Shown: piece by piece, positions 45,395 through 54,537 of the stretch
Layout: each line of letters starts with the position of its first letter
Numbering within the stretch: the first letter of the stretch is position 1
Origin: GCA-002726655 sp046582185
GTDB taxonomy: Bacteria; Pseudomonadota; Gammaproteobacteria; Pseudomonadales; Azotimanducaceae
Direction: 5' to 3'
Length of the DNA: 64,000 bases
NCBI GenBank assembly: GCA_046582185.1
Contig: JAYGEX010000042.1
Span: 1-64,000 of the forward strand
Position numbers and translations under genes: made by a program
Notes under the pieces: model-generated
The model's input: the letters and a program-made list of their open reading frames with translations, nothing else
Database searches by the model: none
Told to the model about the DNA's origin: nothing

Positions 45395-47059
45395 ATGAAT
45401 GGATTTGATTTAATTGCACACTGCCTGAAAGCCGAAGGCGTTAACTGGATTGGTTGTTTTCCAGCAAACCCCCTGATCGAATCTGTTGCAAAAGTTGGAA
45501 TTCGGCCCATCGTATTTCGGCAGGAGCGTGGGGCAATTAATGCGGTGGACGGATATTCCCGTCAGATGCGAGGCAAGACCCCCGGCGTCTATGCGTCTCA
45601 ATCGGGTCCCGGTGTAGAGAACTCCTTTGGCGGAATTGCCCAGGCATACGGCGAAGCTGTTCCAATGATTTACTTCCCGCTTGGTGCTGGCCTGAAAAGT
45701 TATGATGTCGACCCGAATTTCTCTGCGACGAAGAACTACCAACACATCACCAAAAAAGCCTTATCTATCGATCGGCCAGATCGAATTATTCCCCAGGTAC
45801 AAAGGGCATTCCATCTGGCGAAACATGGTCGTCCGGGGCCAGTACTGGTGGAGATGCATGCAGACGTAGTCGGCCGGGAAGTATCCGTCGATGTTTCAAA
45901 CTACAAGCCATCCAGCTCATTTAGGTATGCTCCCAGTCGCGGTGATGTGAAAGATGCCGTCAGTGCATTGCTGGGGGCTAAGCGCCCGGTCATATATGTG
46001 GGGCAGGGCGTATTGTACGCGGACGCCACCGAGCAGCTCCGTGAGCTGGCGGAGTTACTACAGGTGCCTGTCATCACGAGTATGCAGGCTAAAAGTGCCT
46101 TCCCTGATGCACATTCGCTGGCGCTGGGGTCTGCAAATAGAACGGCTCCTCGTAATGTTTTTAAGTGGCTGGGAGAGTCAGATGTTGTATTTGCAATTGG
46201 TTCCGGATTAACGCGAACCCTGTTTGGCATCGACATTCCAGATGGGAAATTTCTGATCCATTCAACTGTGTCATCCGAGGATATCAATAAGGACTACACA
46301 GTCGATGTGGGTCTCATTGGCGATGCCAAGTTGACCTTGGAAATGGTTATCGATGAGGTCAAAGGCGTGATAGGTGAACAAGGTCGTGAAACGAACCACG
46401 ATCTGGCAACTGAAATTGCAAAGGGTCACGAGGATTGGCTTGCCGAATGGGAGCCGCTACTTAACTCCAATGAATCCCCTATCAACCCTTACCGGGTCAT
46501 CAACGAAATCAATAAAGCGGTAGATCATGAAAATACCGTGATGACCCATGATGCCGGAAATCCGCGAGATCAGATCATGCCTTTTTATAAGGCGACCAAT
46601 CCCCTTGGATATATTGGCTGGGGTAAGACCACGCACCTGGGTTATGGCATACCACTGATGATCGGGGCAAAAATTGCAGATCCGTCGAAGTACTGCATTA
46701 ATTTTATGGGTGATCTTGCCTTCGGTCATACCGGCCTTGATATTGAGACTGCAGTTCGCGCGAATGTCCCTATCACGACAGTCGTTATTAACAACTTCAC
46801 AATGGGGGGTTATGATAAGAGCATGCCTACCGCGATGGAGAAATATGGTGCCGGTAACCAGGCAGGCGAATATGCTGATATTGCCCGGGCCTGCGGTGCT
46901 GTAGCCATCAAAGTTGAAAAGCCGGAAGAAATAGCGCCTGCGCTGGAGCAAGCGCAGAACGCTAACAAGGATGGTGATGTTGCGCTTATTGAGATCATCA
47001 CTCGACAGGATACGCGTTTTTCCTGGTATCAGGATTTACTAAAGCCGGCGCAGGCCTGA
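45395..47059 (+). CDS. Thiamine diphosphate-dependent enzyme
   Basis: A 554-residue ThDP enzyme of the acetolactate synthase/benzoylformate decarboxylase fold. The Pyr domain holds the catalytic Glu in FRQERGAINAVDGYS, then QSGPGVENSFGGIAQAYG. The central domain (PVIYVGQGVLYADATEQLRE) precedes the PP domain with the metal/ThDP motif MGDLAFGHTGLDIETAV and closing NN in VVINNFTMGG. It has no signal. The family decarboxylates or ligates 2-oxo acids, so acetolactate synthase or an oxalyl-/benzoylformate-like activity is possible, but no small subunit or ilv gene is near. GGAAGAA precedes the ATG. Confidence 0.82.
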   Translation: MNGFDLIAHCLKAEGVNWIGCFPANPLIESVAKVGIRPIVFRQERGAINAVDGYSRQMRGKTPGVYASQSGPGVENSFGGIAQAYGEAVPMIYFPLGAGLKSYDVDPNFSATKNYQHITKKALSIDRPDRIIPQVQRAFHLAKHGRPGPVLVEMHADVVGREVSVDVSNYKPSSSFRYAPSRGDVKDAVSALLGAKRPVIYVGQGVLYADATEQLRELAELLQVPVITSMQAKSAFPDAHSLALGSANRTAPRNVFKWLGESDVVFAIGSGLTRTLFGIDIPDGKFLIHSTVSSEDINKDYTVDVGLIGDAKLTLEMVIDEVKGVIGEQGRETNHDLATEIAKGHEDWLAEWEPLLNSNESPINPYRVINEINKAVDHENTVMTHDAGNPRDQIMPFYKATNPLGYIGWGKTTHLGYGIPLMIGAKIADPSKYCINFMGDLAFGHTGLDIETAVRANVPITTVVINNFTMGGYDKSMPTAMEKYGAGNQAGEYADIARACGAVAIKVEKPEEIAPALEQAQNANKDGDVALIEIITRQDTRFSWYQDLLKPAQA

Positions 47060-47188
47060 ATTCCGGTTCCGGGAAACTGAAGAATCCTTGTTAATCCAAC
47101 CCTTTGTGAACTTATGCTTAGTAGCATTGAGCATGTTTGGTCGTGGTGTTATCTGGTCGGAGTAATACCCGCGACATTCTACGTGCCG

Positions 47189-48727
47189 CTACAAGGTTCC
47201 AATGGTCTTCATTGCCGGGCCTTGCCAAATTTGACGGGTGGTTTCGTTGGGAGCTTCAACTATGCCTGGCTCAGTAGACAATAACATCGTGGCTCGGCTA
47301 TCGGTTTTATACGCAGGCCATTCGCCAACTGACCCGCCGGCAGGGTTGCCGGTTCTGGCGAAATTAAGCCATGCTGTACGCATCAGGTCTGAAAGCTTGT
47401 CGGCCTCCGGGCCTTGTCCGAAGAAATTCTCGGCGCCGTTTTTGTCATAGGTTCCCCAATTGAAGCCTAATTCAATTGCATGACAGGCACCTAATACACC
47501 TTCCATGAGTGGGGAGGTCCAATCAAACAGGTAACAATATGTTCTGTCATCGAATTTCTTCTGGGCCTCTAACAATACCAATGCAGGTAGGCGAAATACC
47601 CCGTCAGTCGAAATTGCAGCGGAAATATCTGCCGGGCTTGATGCTTTGCCATTACTGTCCAGCCAGTCTCGGTAGGTAGTGACTACTTGCTCTGCATTAT
47701 CGGGAAATGTCTTTTCAAGCTTTGTGATCAACTGTTCATCGGTGATGGATGCTTGCGCCGGGTCAAGCGCAGAAAAGAGCTTCCACTCTTCAGCGCAATA
47801 TCCTGTAAGGATGGCGACGCCCTCAGCCGAGCCTGCTTTCACCAGTTCGATGGGCAGATCTGACAAGATGCTTCCGTCAATCACCGGCTGAAATGACATG
47901 CCTGGTAGTCCACGTTCAGCGGCGATCGGTGCCAGACTTGTTTGCACCTCTGTCAGTTGCTCAGTGGACATTGCCATCAGTTCATCCGCGTCGCTTGTGC
48001 CTAGCAGCTCCAGAACTGCATTCGTAACGCTGATTCCGGTTTCTTTTGTCATTGCCGTATTGCAAGCGCCGCTCTGTGGGATAGCCTTATGAAATAAACC
48101 TTTTGCAGCAGGTATCGCGAGTAGTGCACCGATAGACATACCACCGGCACTTTCGCCAAAGATGGTGACATTGTTCTTATCACCACCAAAGGCCTCAATG
48201 TTCTCCTGCACCCAGGACAATGCTGCAATTTGATCCAATAGTCCTTCATTACCAGTTGCTGGAATTTTTCCATTGGTTGCATCATTGAGGTTCATAAAGC
48301 CAAGCGCGCCCATGCGGTAGTTGATTGTCACCACCACTACATCACCTTCCTGCGCCAGGAAACTGCCGTCATACAGGCCCCCAGACCCTGAGCCGATGGT
48401 GAATCCGCCGCCATGAATCCAGAACATCACAGGACGGTTTGAACCATCTGTGCCTGTCGTCCAGATATTAAGGTAGAGACAATCTTCGTCCCGTACGGGC
48501 GGTGTTGCAGGTGTTCCCATTAAGGCGTCGAGGGAGCTGGGATTCTGTGGCGCTTCAGGGCCAAACTTGGTGGCATTTAAAGTATCCTGCCAATCTGGGT
48601 GGGGTTGTGGGGGTAACCAGCGGTTCTTGCCAATAGGCGGTGCAGCATAGGGAATGCCCTTGAACACAAGGAGTCCATCCGACTCTACACCCTGAACCAA
48701 GCCTTTGTCTGTTGTTACCAAACTCAT
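47189..48727 (-). CDS. Type-B carboxylesterase
   Basis: A 512-residue alpha/beta-hydrolase of the carboxylesterase/cholinesterase group. KGIPYAAPPIGKNRWLPPQP and EDCLYLNIWTTGTDGSNRPV are the N-terminal signatures, WIHGGGFTIGSGSG is the oxyanion hole, the nucleophile lies in FGESAGGMSIG (about residue 190), and the catalytic His in GACHAIELGFNWG (about residue 412). No signal peptide. It hydrolyses carboxylic esters with broad range; the natural substrate is unknown. Its 3' end faces the ThDP enzyme gene. Confidence 0.9.
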   Translation of the reverse strand: MSLVTTDKGLVQGVESDGLLVFKGIPYAAPPIGKNRWLPPQPHPDWQDTLNATKFGPEAPQNPSSLDALMGTPATPPVRDEDCLYLNIWTTGTDGSNRPVMFWIHGGGFTIGSGSGGLYDGSFLAQEGDVVVVTINYRMGALGFMNLNDATNGKIPATGNEGLLDQIAALSWVQENIEAFGGDKNNVTIFGESAGGMSIGALLAIPAAKGLFHKAIPQSGACNTAMTKETGISVTNAVLELLGTSDADELMAMSTEQLTEVQTSLAPIAAERGLPGMSFQPVIDGSILSDLPIELVKAGSAEGVAILTGYCAEEWKLFSALDPAQASITDEQLITKLEKTFPDNAEQVVTTYRDWLDSNGKASSPADISAAISTDGVFRLPALVLLEAQKKFDDRTYCYLFDWTSPLMEGVLGACHAIELGFNWGTYDKNGAENFFGQGPEADKLSDLMRTAWLNFARTGNPAGGSVGEWPAYKTDSRATMLLSTEPGIVEAPNETTRQIWQGPAMKTIGTL

Positions 48728-48861
48728 GTTGTGCTCCTGTCGCGCCGCTTATCAATAAATTGATTCTTGAACATGCCTAGATTTTTTCTATTTTTCAAAA
48801 ATATTTGTTGTCGAACGCCAGCTGATGCCGAATGCAGACAATGCAGTTCGGTGGATGCGAA

Positions 48862-49362
48862 CTAGAATTTGATGTCTGGGTTTTGATAATAACTTCGGTG
48901 CCAGATTCCCTCACCGGATTCGCCAGCCACCGGCATTCGCCAGCTACGTACCTTTGCATCTTTCATGATGACCCGGAAAAGTCCGCGGGGCTCGTTGATC
49001 GTATTTTGAATATAAGCATCTGCGGCGTTACCTGGAAGGTATCTGCTGGCGATGCGTCGATACAGGTCTCGCCACTTATCGTCCGAACCCACATCAAATA
49101 CCAGTTCTGCCTTGCCTTCGATAACGACTTTCCGATAGGGCGCGGCTGCATCATCGATACAAAGCGCCACTCTTGGGTCTGCTCGCAAACACGCAAACCA
49201 CTCCGAGCGCTGCCGTGGCGTGAAATAGATTGCGTTATCTTCGTACAGGTACCAAATGGGAGTGACCAGAGGGCTATTGTCAGACCTGGTCACGGCGATC
49301 CGCAGTATTATTTCGCGGTTATTGAGAAACGCCTCCTTCTCTTCGTTATTCAGAACTGGCAT
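48862..49362 (-). CDS. Pyridoxamine 5'-phosphate oxidase-like flavoprotein
   Basis: A 166-residue split-barrel flavin protein. LRIAVTRSDNSPLVTPIWYLY and IYFTPRQRSEWFACLRADPR are the FMN/F420-binding barrel segments; RKVVIEGKAELVFD and KWRDLYRRIASRY follow as in the family. It probably reduces or oxidises a small substrate with FMN. Same-strand neighbour of the esterase (135 bases) and of the amidohydrolase upstream, so the three may be cotranscribed. Confidence 0.85.
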   Translation of the reverse strand: MPVLNNEEKEAFLNNREIILRIAVTRSDNSPLVTPIWYLYEDNAIYFTPRQRSEWFACLRADPRVALCIDDAAAPYRKVVIEGKAELVFDVGSDDKWRDLYRRIASRYLPGNAADAYIQNTINEPRGLFRVIMKDAKVRSWRMPVAGESGEGIWHRSYYQNPDIKF

Positions 49363-49496
49363 GACTATCTTCTCCTTATGGTTCTTCTGAGCGCAATAGA
49401 GTCTCGATTACTTGAGTGGTATCTAACTCAGTTCTGATTACTGTGCCAATAGTCTTGCCAGGCATTCATATCACCATAGAGTGAGCCGACCTCGTG

Positions 49497-50615
49497 TTAA
49501 TTCCCCAGTTTAAACACCGTAGCCGCATTGTCCCAGAATATCTTGCGCTTGCTTATCTCGGAGATGGGCTGCGCCTCCAGCGCTTTAAATCCTGCAGGCC
49601 AGGTTCCGTCGGGGTGTGGGTAATCGGTATTGAAGGTAATGTAGTCATCGCCGACAAGCTCGATAACGGAAGGCAGCGTCATCTCGTCTCCTCTGCAAGC
49701 GACCAGAAAGTTTGATTTAAAGTATTCGGTTGGTCGCTTCTTAAGGAGTGGGTGCTCTGCATTTCCGGAAAAATCCCAGTGCTGTTCCATGCGTTGAAGC
49801 CAGTAGGGTAGCCAACCTGCATCAGCCTCTACATGAACGATCTTAAGCTTGGGATGCTGTTCAATTACGCCAAACCAGATGAGTGACATCATGGCGACCA
49901 TTGCTTCAAAGGGGTGGGCAATAATGTGGCCACTGGTATGGGTATGCATACGATCCCCGAAGGATGGAAGATGCGGAGAGCCTGAATCATGAATACAGAT
50001 GGGTTTGCCAATTTCTTCCAGCACGCTCCATAGGGGCTCAAAATCTTCGTGGTAAAAGTTTCGGCCTTCCACCGGGTTTGGCCGAATGTAAAAACAGGCG
50101 GCGCCTTTTTCACTTGATCTTCTGGCTTCCTCAATTGCGTGGCTCGCTGACTGCATGGGTAGCATTGCAGAGGGTAGTAACCTGTCTGGTGCAACGCTGC
50201 AGTAATCAATGCTCCAGTCGTTATAGGCACGGCAGCAAGCAGCCAGCAGATCCAGATCCTTAAATGGTTTGCCAAGGAGCTGACCGCCGACAGTTGGATA
50301 GATGACCTGTACGTCTACGCCCTCGATCTCCATGTCATTTAACCTACTCTCGGAGCTAAATCCTTGCTCGCGAGGAGCTACATATTTTTTCATGCCTGCA
50401 ACGACTGCCTCGTGGAATTCCTCTGAATCCATGGGATAGTTGCCATCCTGTTTAGTCAGTGGCTCTCCTTCGACCATCATGCCAATTTTTCCACCACCCA
50501 TGTCACCCGGTGCTGGGGCTCGGTCAGCGTATTTTGAATCAATAAATTCCGCCCACATGGCTGGCGGTTCAATCTGGTGGCAATCTGTGTCCATGATTCG
50601 ATATCCGTTACGCAT
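49497..50615 (-). CDS. Amidohydrolase-2 family metal-dependent hydrolase A
   Basis: A 372-residue TIM-barrel protein of the amidohydrolase_2/ACMSD-like group. It starts MDTDCHQIEPPAMWAEFI, where the usual HxH is replaced by DxxHxxE. Later IVHVEADAGWLPYWLQRMEQ and the final FNTDYPHPDGTWP are family segments, the Asp/His of the latter being in the active site. Members act as decarboxylases or hydrolases of aromatic or cyclic acids. GGAG lies 6 bases before ATG 50615. A paralogue of similar layout lies at 57393-58502. Confidence 0.85.
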   Translation of the reverse strand: MRNGYRIMDTDCHQIEPPAMWAEFIDSKYADRAPAPGDMGGGKIGMMVEGEPLTKQDGNYPMDSEEFHEAVVAGMKKYVAPREQGFSSESRLNDMEIEGVDVQVIYPTVGGQLLGKPFKDLDLLAACCRAYNDWSIDYCSVAPDRLLPSAMLPMQSASHAIEEARRSSEKGAACFYIRPNPVEGRNFYHEDFEPLWSVLEEIGKPICIHDSGSPHLPSFGDRMHTHTSGHIIAHPFEAMVAMMSLIWFGVIEQHPKLKIVHVEADAGWLPYWLQRMEQHWDFSGNAEHPLLKKRPTEYFKSNFLVACRGDEMTLPSVIELVGDDYITFNTDYPHPDGTWPAGFKALEAQPISEISKRKIFWDNAATVFKLGN

Positions 50616-50821
50616 GTCATTCTCCAGTCGGGGTCTCTTTGTGCGAGCTTATGCATTCTAGTGTAATAAATCGTTGCTGCTAAAAAGTTAGGGGTTGCCT
50701 AAATGTGGCTTGCTTACATCTTCAAACTAACGCGAATTAGTTCAGCGCTCAAGGGGCAGTACCTAATTGGAAGATGGCGTATGATTCCCAGTTCAGGACG
50801 ACAATTAAATAAGGCCAATTG

Positions 50822-51562
50822 ATGAGTACGGTAGAGCAACTGTGGGAATGTATTCAGGCCGGAAGAATAGATAGCGCCTTTCCGGAGACGACGGTTGAAG
50901 ATGGCCAGCGGATGCAATTAGAACTGCTGGACAAGTGGCGAAACCAGGGTGAGGAACTTGGAGGTTATAAGATTGGCTTAACCTCTGGTGCGGCCAGGGA
51001 TATGTTTGGCCCTGGCATTCGGCCTTTTGGCTACATATTGAAGAGCCGGATTCACCGCTCGGGCGCCCTGGTAAATCTCGCGGATATTGGACAGATGGGC
51101 GTAGAAAATGAGCTGGTATTTCGCGTGGGCAGGGACATCAAGTCTGATCGCGCTACCAGAAACGACGCGCGGGCGGCTATTGACGGCGTAGCGCCAGGCT
51201 TTGAACTTAACCAGTTGCGTCTGGTTTCTGATCAGTCCCAGGGTATTCGTGTTGCTGAAAACCTTTCACAATGGGGTATCGTTGCGGGTGAATTTATCCA
51301 TCTGGATCAGGATTATGATGCTCTGAAAGTGACTTTAACCAGAGATAATGAAGTTGTGCAGGAAACGCAAGCAAGAGACCATATAGATAATCACTTTGAC
51401 TCGATTGCGTCTGTCATTAATCGCCTGCATCGTTTTGGATTGGGTTTGAGCGCGGGGCAGTTACTCATTACCGGGTCTTATACCCGGCAATCGGTTACAG
51501 CGCCAGGCAAGTGGCGCGGAGACTTTGGCGCCATGGGTTCAGTTGAAATAACGGTGATATGA
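50822..51562 (+). CDS. 2-oxopent-4-enoate hydratase-like protein (FAH family)
   Basis: A 246-residue member of the fumarylacetoacetate hydrolase family, MhpD/DmpE-like. EELGGYKIGLTSGAARDMFG, IGQMGVENELVFRVGRD (acidic metal ligands) and IDGVAPGFELNQLRLV are characteristic. It would hydrate a 2-hydroxy-penta-2,4-dienoate-type intermediate from aromatic meta-cleavage, or decarboxylate a related acid. ATG 50822 follows AAGG. It is divergent from amidohydrolase A and 70 bases before the hydroxyacid dehydrogenase on the same strand. Confidence 0.85.
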   Translation: MSTVEQLWECIQAGRIDSAFPETTVEDGQRMQLELLDKWRNQGEELGGYKIGLTSGAARDMFGPGIRPFGYILKSRIHRSGALVNLADIGQMGVENELVFRVGRDIKSDRATRNDARAAIDGVAPGFELNQLRLVSDQSQGIRVAENLSQWGIVAGEFIHLDQDYDALKVTLTRDNEVVQETQARDHIDNHFDSIASVINRLHRFGLGLSAGQLLITGSYTRQSVTAPGKWRGDFGAMGSVEITVI

Positions 51563-51632
51563 AGCTCGTAACAAAAATAGTTGCGTGATTAGCCGATAAA
51601 TTAAAAAGCAGCCCAAGCGAAAGAGGATTGCG

Positions 51633-52598
51633 ATGAAGATAGTAATAATTCCTGGATTGACCTTGCCAGAGGTGCCTGAAGAAGATCTCGTCAGGATTCG
51701 CGAACTGGTAGGTCACAATGCGGATGTCGTGGTTACGCCTCACGAACAAGCGCTGGATCATGTTGCGGATGCGGAAGTCATCCTCGGCCTGGTGACAAAA
51801 AACTTGTTTCTTGCGGCGCCGAAACTCCGCTGGGTGCAATCCATTTCTTCGGGCGTGGATATGTTCTTTTATCCCGAATTTTTGGCAAGCGATGTCTTGC
51901 TAACAAGTGAAAAGGGGCTGGTGGGAGAACATCTTGCGGATCACGGCTTTGGTCTGCTCCTAATGCTGACCAGGCAGCTTGCGACGGCGCTGCGTCATGG
52001 CTCGGACAGTTGGAACCACAGGCCGGAGATGCGCTTTCAGGAAATCGAATTAAGCGGATCTACCTTCGGCATCTACGGTCTGGGCGGGACAGGTAGGGCA
52101 ATGGCCAAGCGCGCGGCTGCCTTTGGTATGAACTGTATTGCCGTTGATCGTGATCCTGTTGAGCCTTCACCGGAAGTGCAGGAGGTCTGGGGGCCGGATC
52201 GATTTCACGAATTGCTGGCTGTATCAGATGTCGTCACTATTTGCTGCCCGCTCACTCGCGAGACCAGAAATGTCTTTGATAAGTCAGCGTTTGACAGCAT
52301 GAAGGACAGTGCTTTCCTGATGAATGTAACCCGGGGAGAGGTCATGGTTGAGAACGATCTCGTGGCGGCGCTGCAAGCTGGGCAAATACGTGGTGCAGCG
52401 CTTGATGTTGCGCCAAGGGAGCCGTTACCAGCAGACTCTCCGTTATGGGAGATGCCCAACGTCGTAATGACGCCGCACACTGCTGGCGCTAGTCAGTTCA
52501 GGGTGCGCCGAAATATTGACCGCTTTGTCAGCAACCTTGAGGCATTCATTGGTGACCGGCCACTGGAAGGCGTTATTGATAAACACCTTGGTTACTAG
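51633..52598 (+). CDS. D-2-hydroxyacid dehydrogenase
   Basis: A 321-residue NAD(P)-dependent D-2-hydroxyacid dehydrogenase. The Rossmann motif is IYGLGGTGRAMAKRAAAFG; catalytic residues lie in LMNVTRGEVMVENDL (Arg), LDVAPREPLPADSPLW (Glu) and VVMTPHTAGASQ (His). It interconverts a 2-oxo acid and a D-2-hydroxy acid, consistent with handling the product of the adjacent hydratase-like enzyme. GAAAGAGG precedes the ATG. Confidence 0.92.
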   Translation: MKIVIIPGLTLPEVPEEDLVRIRELVGHNADVVVTPHEQALDHVADAEVILGLVTKNLFLAAPKLRWVQSISSGVDMFFYPEFLASDVLLTSEKGLVGEHLADHGFGLLLMLTRQLATALRHGSDSWNHRPEMRFQEIELSGSTFGIYGLGGTGRAMAKRAAAFGMNCIAVDRDPVEPSPEVQEVWGPDRFHELLAVSDVVTICCPLTRETRNVFDKSAFDSMKDSAFLMNVTRGEVMVENDLVAALQAGQIRGAALDVAPREPLPADSPLWEMPNVVMTPHTAGASQFRVRRNIDRFVSNLEAFIGDRPLEGVIDKHLGY

Positions 52599-52654
52599 GA
52601 ACGCTTGCAAGACAGGACGAAGTCACCTGATTCCGACTTGCTACGAAAGGTAGT

Positions 52655-53803
52655 TTATTGCTGTTCGAGATAGGTCCTGGCTCGAAGGCGTGCATTGTTA
52701 TGTATGTTCATATAGAACAATGCATAGTCTATCTCGTGATAGGTGTCCAACATTCTTGATCCCACTTCGGAAAACCCGTTATCGGTTTGCCGTTCTGCAA
52801 ACAAAGTACCGTCGCGACATTGTGCACTGGTTAGATGAGGCGTGGGTTTATCAAGGGACTCGAATGTTTGTTGAGTCGAGACATCTTCTGCCTTGCCAAA
52901 TGCTGAATTGAAAATGCCTTCCGGAAGCACTGCCCCTTCATTTAATGTACGGTTTGCCAATTCTTCATCTACGCGCCAGCTGAGAGGATTAGTGCACAGG
53001 CTCTCTTCTGGGCGCTGCATGGGCTCGGTACCTTCCGGCATGGTGTCCCAGTGTATGACACAGCGCAGGTCATTTTCGGATCTGCATGGATTGATGTGTT
53101 GCATGCTGTCGAACCAACTGGGTGATATGGGCAATAAAATCCCGCCAATCATATATGCCGCTACCATGCGTTCCCTTAATTCACTGGGATCGATCACTTC
53201 GCTTAAGAGGCGCATTGCATGATGCGTACCTTGACTGTGACTCGCGATAATGAACGGGCGGCTATGATTGTAATGTTCAAGATAGTATTCAAATGCTCGC
53301 TTTACATCTTCGTAGGCAAACCCCAGCAAGGCACTGCGCTCTTCTTCTGAACCGAAATAGGCGAAAATATTCGCTTCCCGATAACGCGGCGCGTAGACAT
53401 TGCAACAACCATTAAATGCGCTGGCCTGGTTGGCCATCATCCACATGGTGTTTTCTTCAGTGCCAGAGTCAATTGCCATGGGAGATATCCAGCTGGCGGT
53501 AGTTAAAAACCCCGTTGGATGAATGAAGAAAGTATCCACCGGATTTTCGCCTTGGGGCAGAACTTCAATTCCTTGGGGAACAAGGTCGGCTGGGTCCTTC
53601 ATTTCAGGTAGCGCAGCCCAGTTGTGCTGATCAGCGTAGTCGGGCGCCGGGATTGTCTGCTCTGGATCGAAAGCGCCCATTGGTTTGTTGTAAGCTGTAA
53701 ATGCCATAAAGAAGAGCTGACCGCCATAACCACTTACAGCCAGTCCGCCACCGATAATGCCCAAGGTGAGGATGGCTACCGCGACGTATTTTACCACTTT
53801 CAT
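52655..53803 (-). CDS. DUF3089 alpha/beta-hydrolase-like protein
   Basis: A 382-residue protein with an N-terminal TM anchor (VAVAILTLGIIGGGLAVSGY) and a DUF3089 domain. PVDTFFIHPTGFLTTASWIS and NGCCNVYAPRYREANIFAYF are conserved-looking, and the nucleophile elbow ASHSQGTHHAMRLL fits an alpha/beta-hydrolase. DUF3089 proteins are lipase-like and often periplasm-facing. It is convergent with the hydroxyacid dehydrogenase gene. Confidence 0.85.
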   Translation of the reverse strand: MKVVKYVAVAILTLGIIGGGLAVSGYGGQLFFMAFTAYNKPMGAFDPEQTIPAPDYADQHNWAALPEMKDPADLVPQGIEVLPQGENPVDTFFIHPTGFLTTASWISPMAIDSGTEENTMWMMANQASAFNGCCNVYAPRYREANIFAYFGSEEERSALLGFAYEDVKRAFEYYLEHYNHSRPFIIASHSQGTHHAMRLLSEVIDPSELRERMVAAYMIGGILLPISPSWFDSMQHINPCRSENDLRCVIHWDTMPEGTEPMQRPEESLCTNPLSWRVDEELANRTLNEGAVLPEGIFNSAFGKAEDVSTQQTFESLDKPTPHLTSAQCRDGTLFAERQTDNGFSEVGSRMLDTYHEIDYALFYMNIHNNARLRARTYLEQQ

Positions 53804-54028
53804 ATTTTTGCCGAATCAAGGAATCGCACGGATACTAGACTGCTTATTAACTGCAAAGCAAGATTGTTTATTGGCTTTCGGTGAATCATTTCAATGTGAC
53901 GATATTGCATTAATATCAAGCGCTCGCGGCATGCAATATATAGAGATTAATAGAGTTATAGACCATTCTGATTTAAAATTGTAGCTAGTCCTCAATATAT
54001 AACGGGTCAATTTTCGGAAATTCATCCC

Positions 54029-54409
54029 ATGTCCATTACACATTCTATCTATCTCGTGTCTGATACTGCTCAGGCTGAAGAGTTCCTGGGAAGGTATTTT
54101 GGTTTTGTCGTTTATGCAGACGAGCTCACCTTGACTGGGGATCGCTTCTTTACCATGGGCGAATCAGGCTCAGCCGGCCTTCAGCTGCAAATTGTCGAAT
54201 GTGATTGGCTTGCCCAGGTTGTTGCATTGAAGAGGGCTTCGAACATCGTAGACTATATTGTGGAAACAGATGACATCCAAAACCTGGTGGCAAGGCTTGT
54301 CAGTGGCGGCTTGAATATCATTCGGCAGCCGGCGGTGGCAGATTACGGAATTACAGCGATCTTTGAAGACCCCTTCGGCAACCTGTGGGATTTGATTCAG
54401 CGCCCTTAG
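54029..54409 (+). CDS. VOC-family (glyoxalase/dioxygenase fold) protein
   Basis: A 126-residue VOC fold. It has the paired beta-alpha-beta-beta-beta modules: ITHSIYLVSDTAQAEEFLGR, GDRFFTMGE and the closing ITAIFEDPFGNLWDLIQR, whose DPxGNxW is the typical VOC end. The first-module His and last-module Asp/Glu could bind a metal. Function unknown; adjacent to the GPH transporter on the same strand. Confidence 0.82.
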   Translation: MSITHSIYLVSDTAQAEEFLGRYFGFVVYADELTLTGDRFFTMGESGSAGLQLQIVECDWLAQVVALKRASNIVDYIVETDDIQNLVARLVSGGLNIIRQPAVADYGITAIFEDPFGNLWDLIQRP

Positions 54410-54537
54410 TATTTTGCGTTTACAGAAGTCGATTGATTGAATATTTACTTCGCCTGACTAATCTCGAGGCACTCCGCTGACAGCAGTGGATATTTATTCC
54501 CATAAGATGGGACGACCAGCCCAGCGCTGGGGCGAAT

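Noticed and set aside
48832..49437. A 201-codon plus-strand frame
   Set aside because: It is the antisense shadow of the PNPOx-like gene at 48862-49362, whose translation has clear family motifs.
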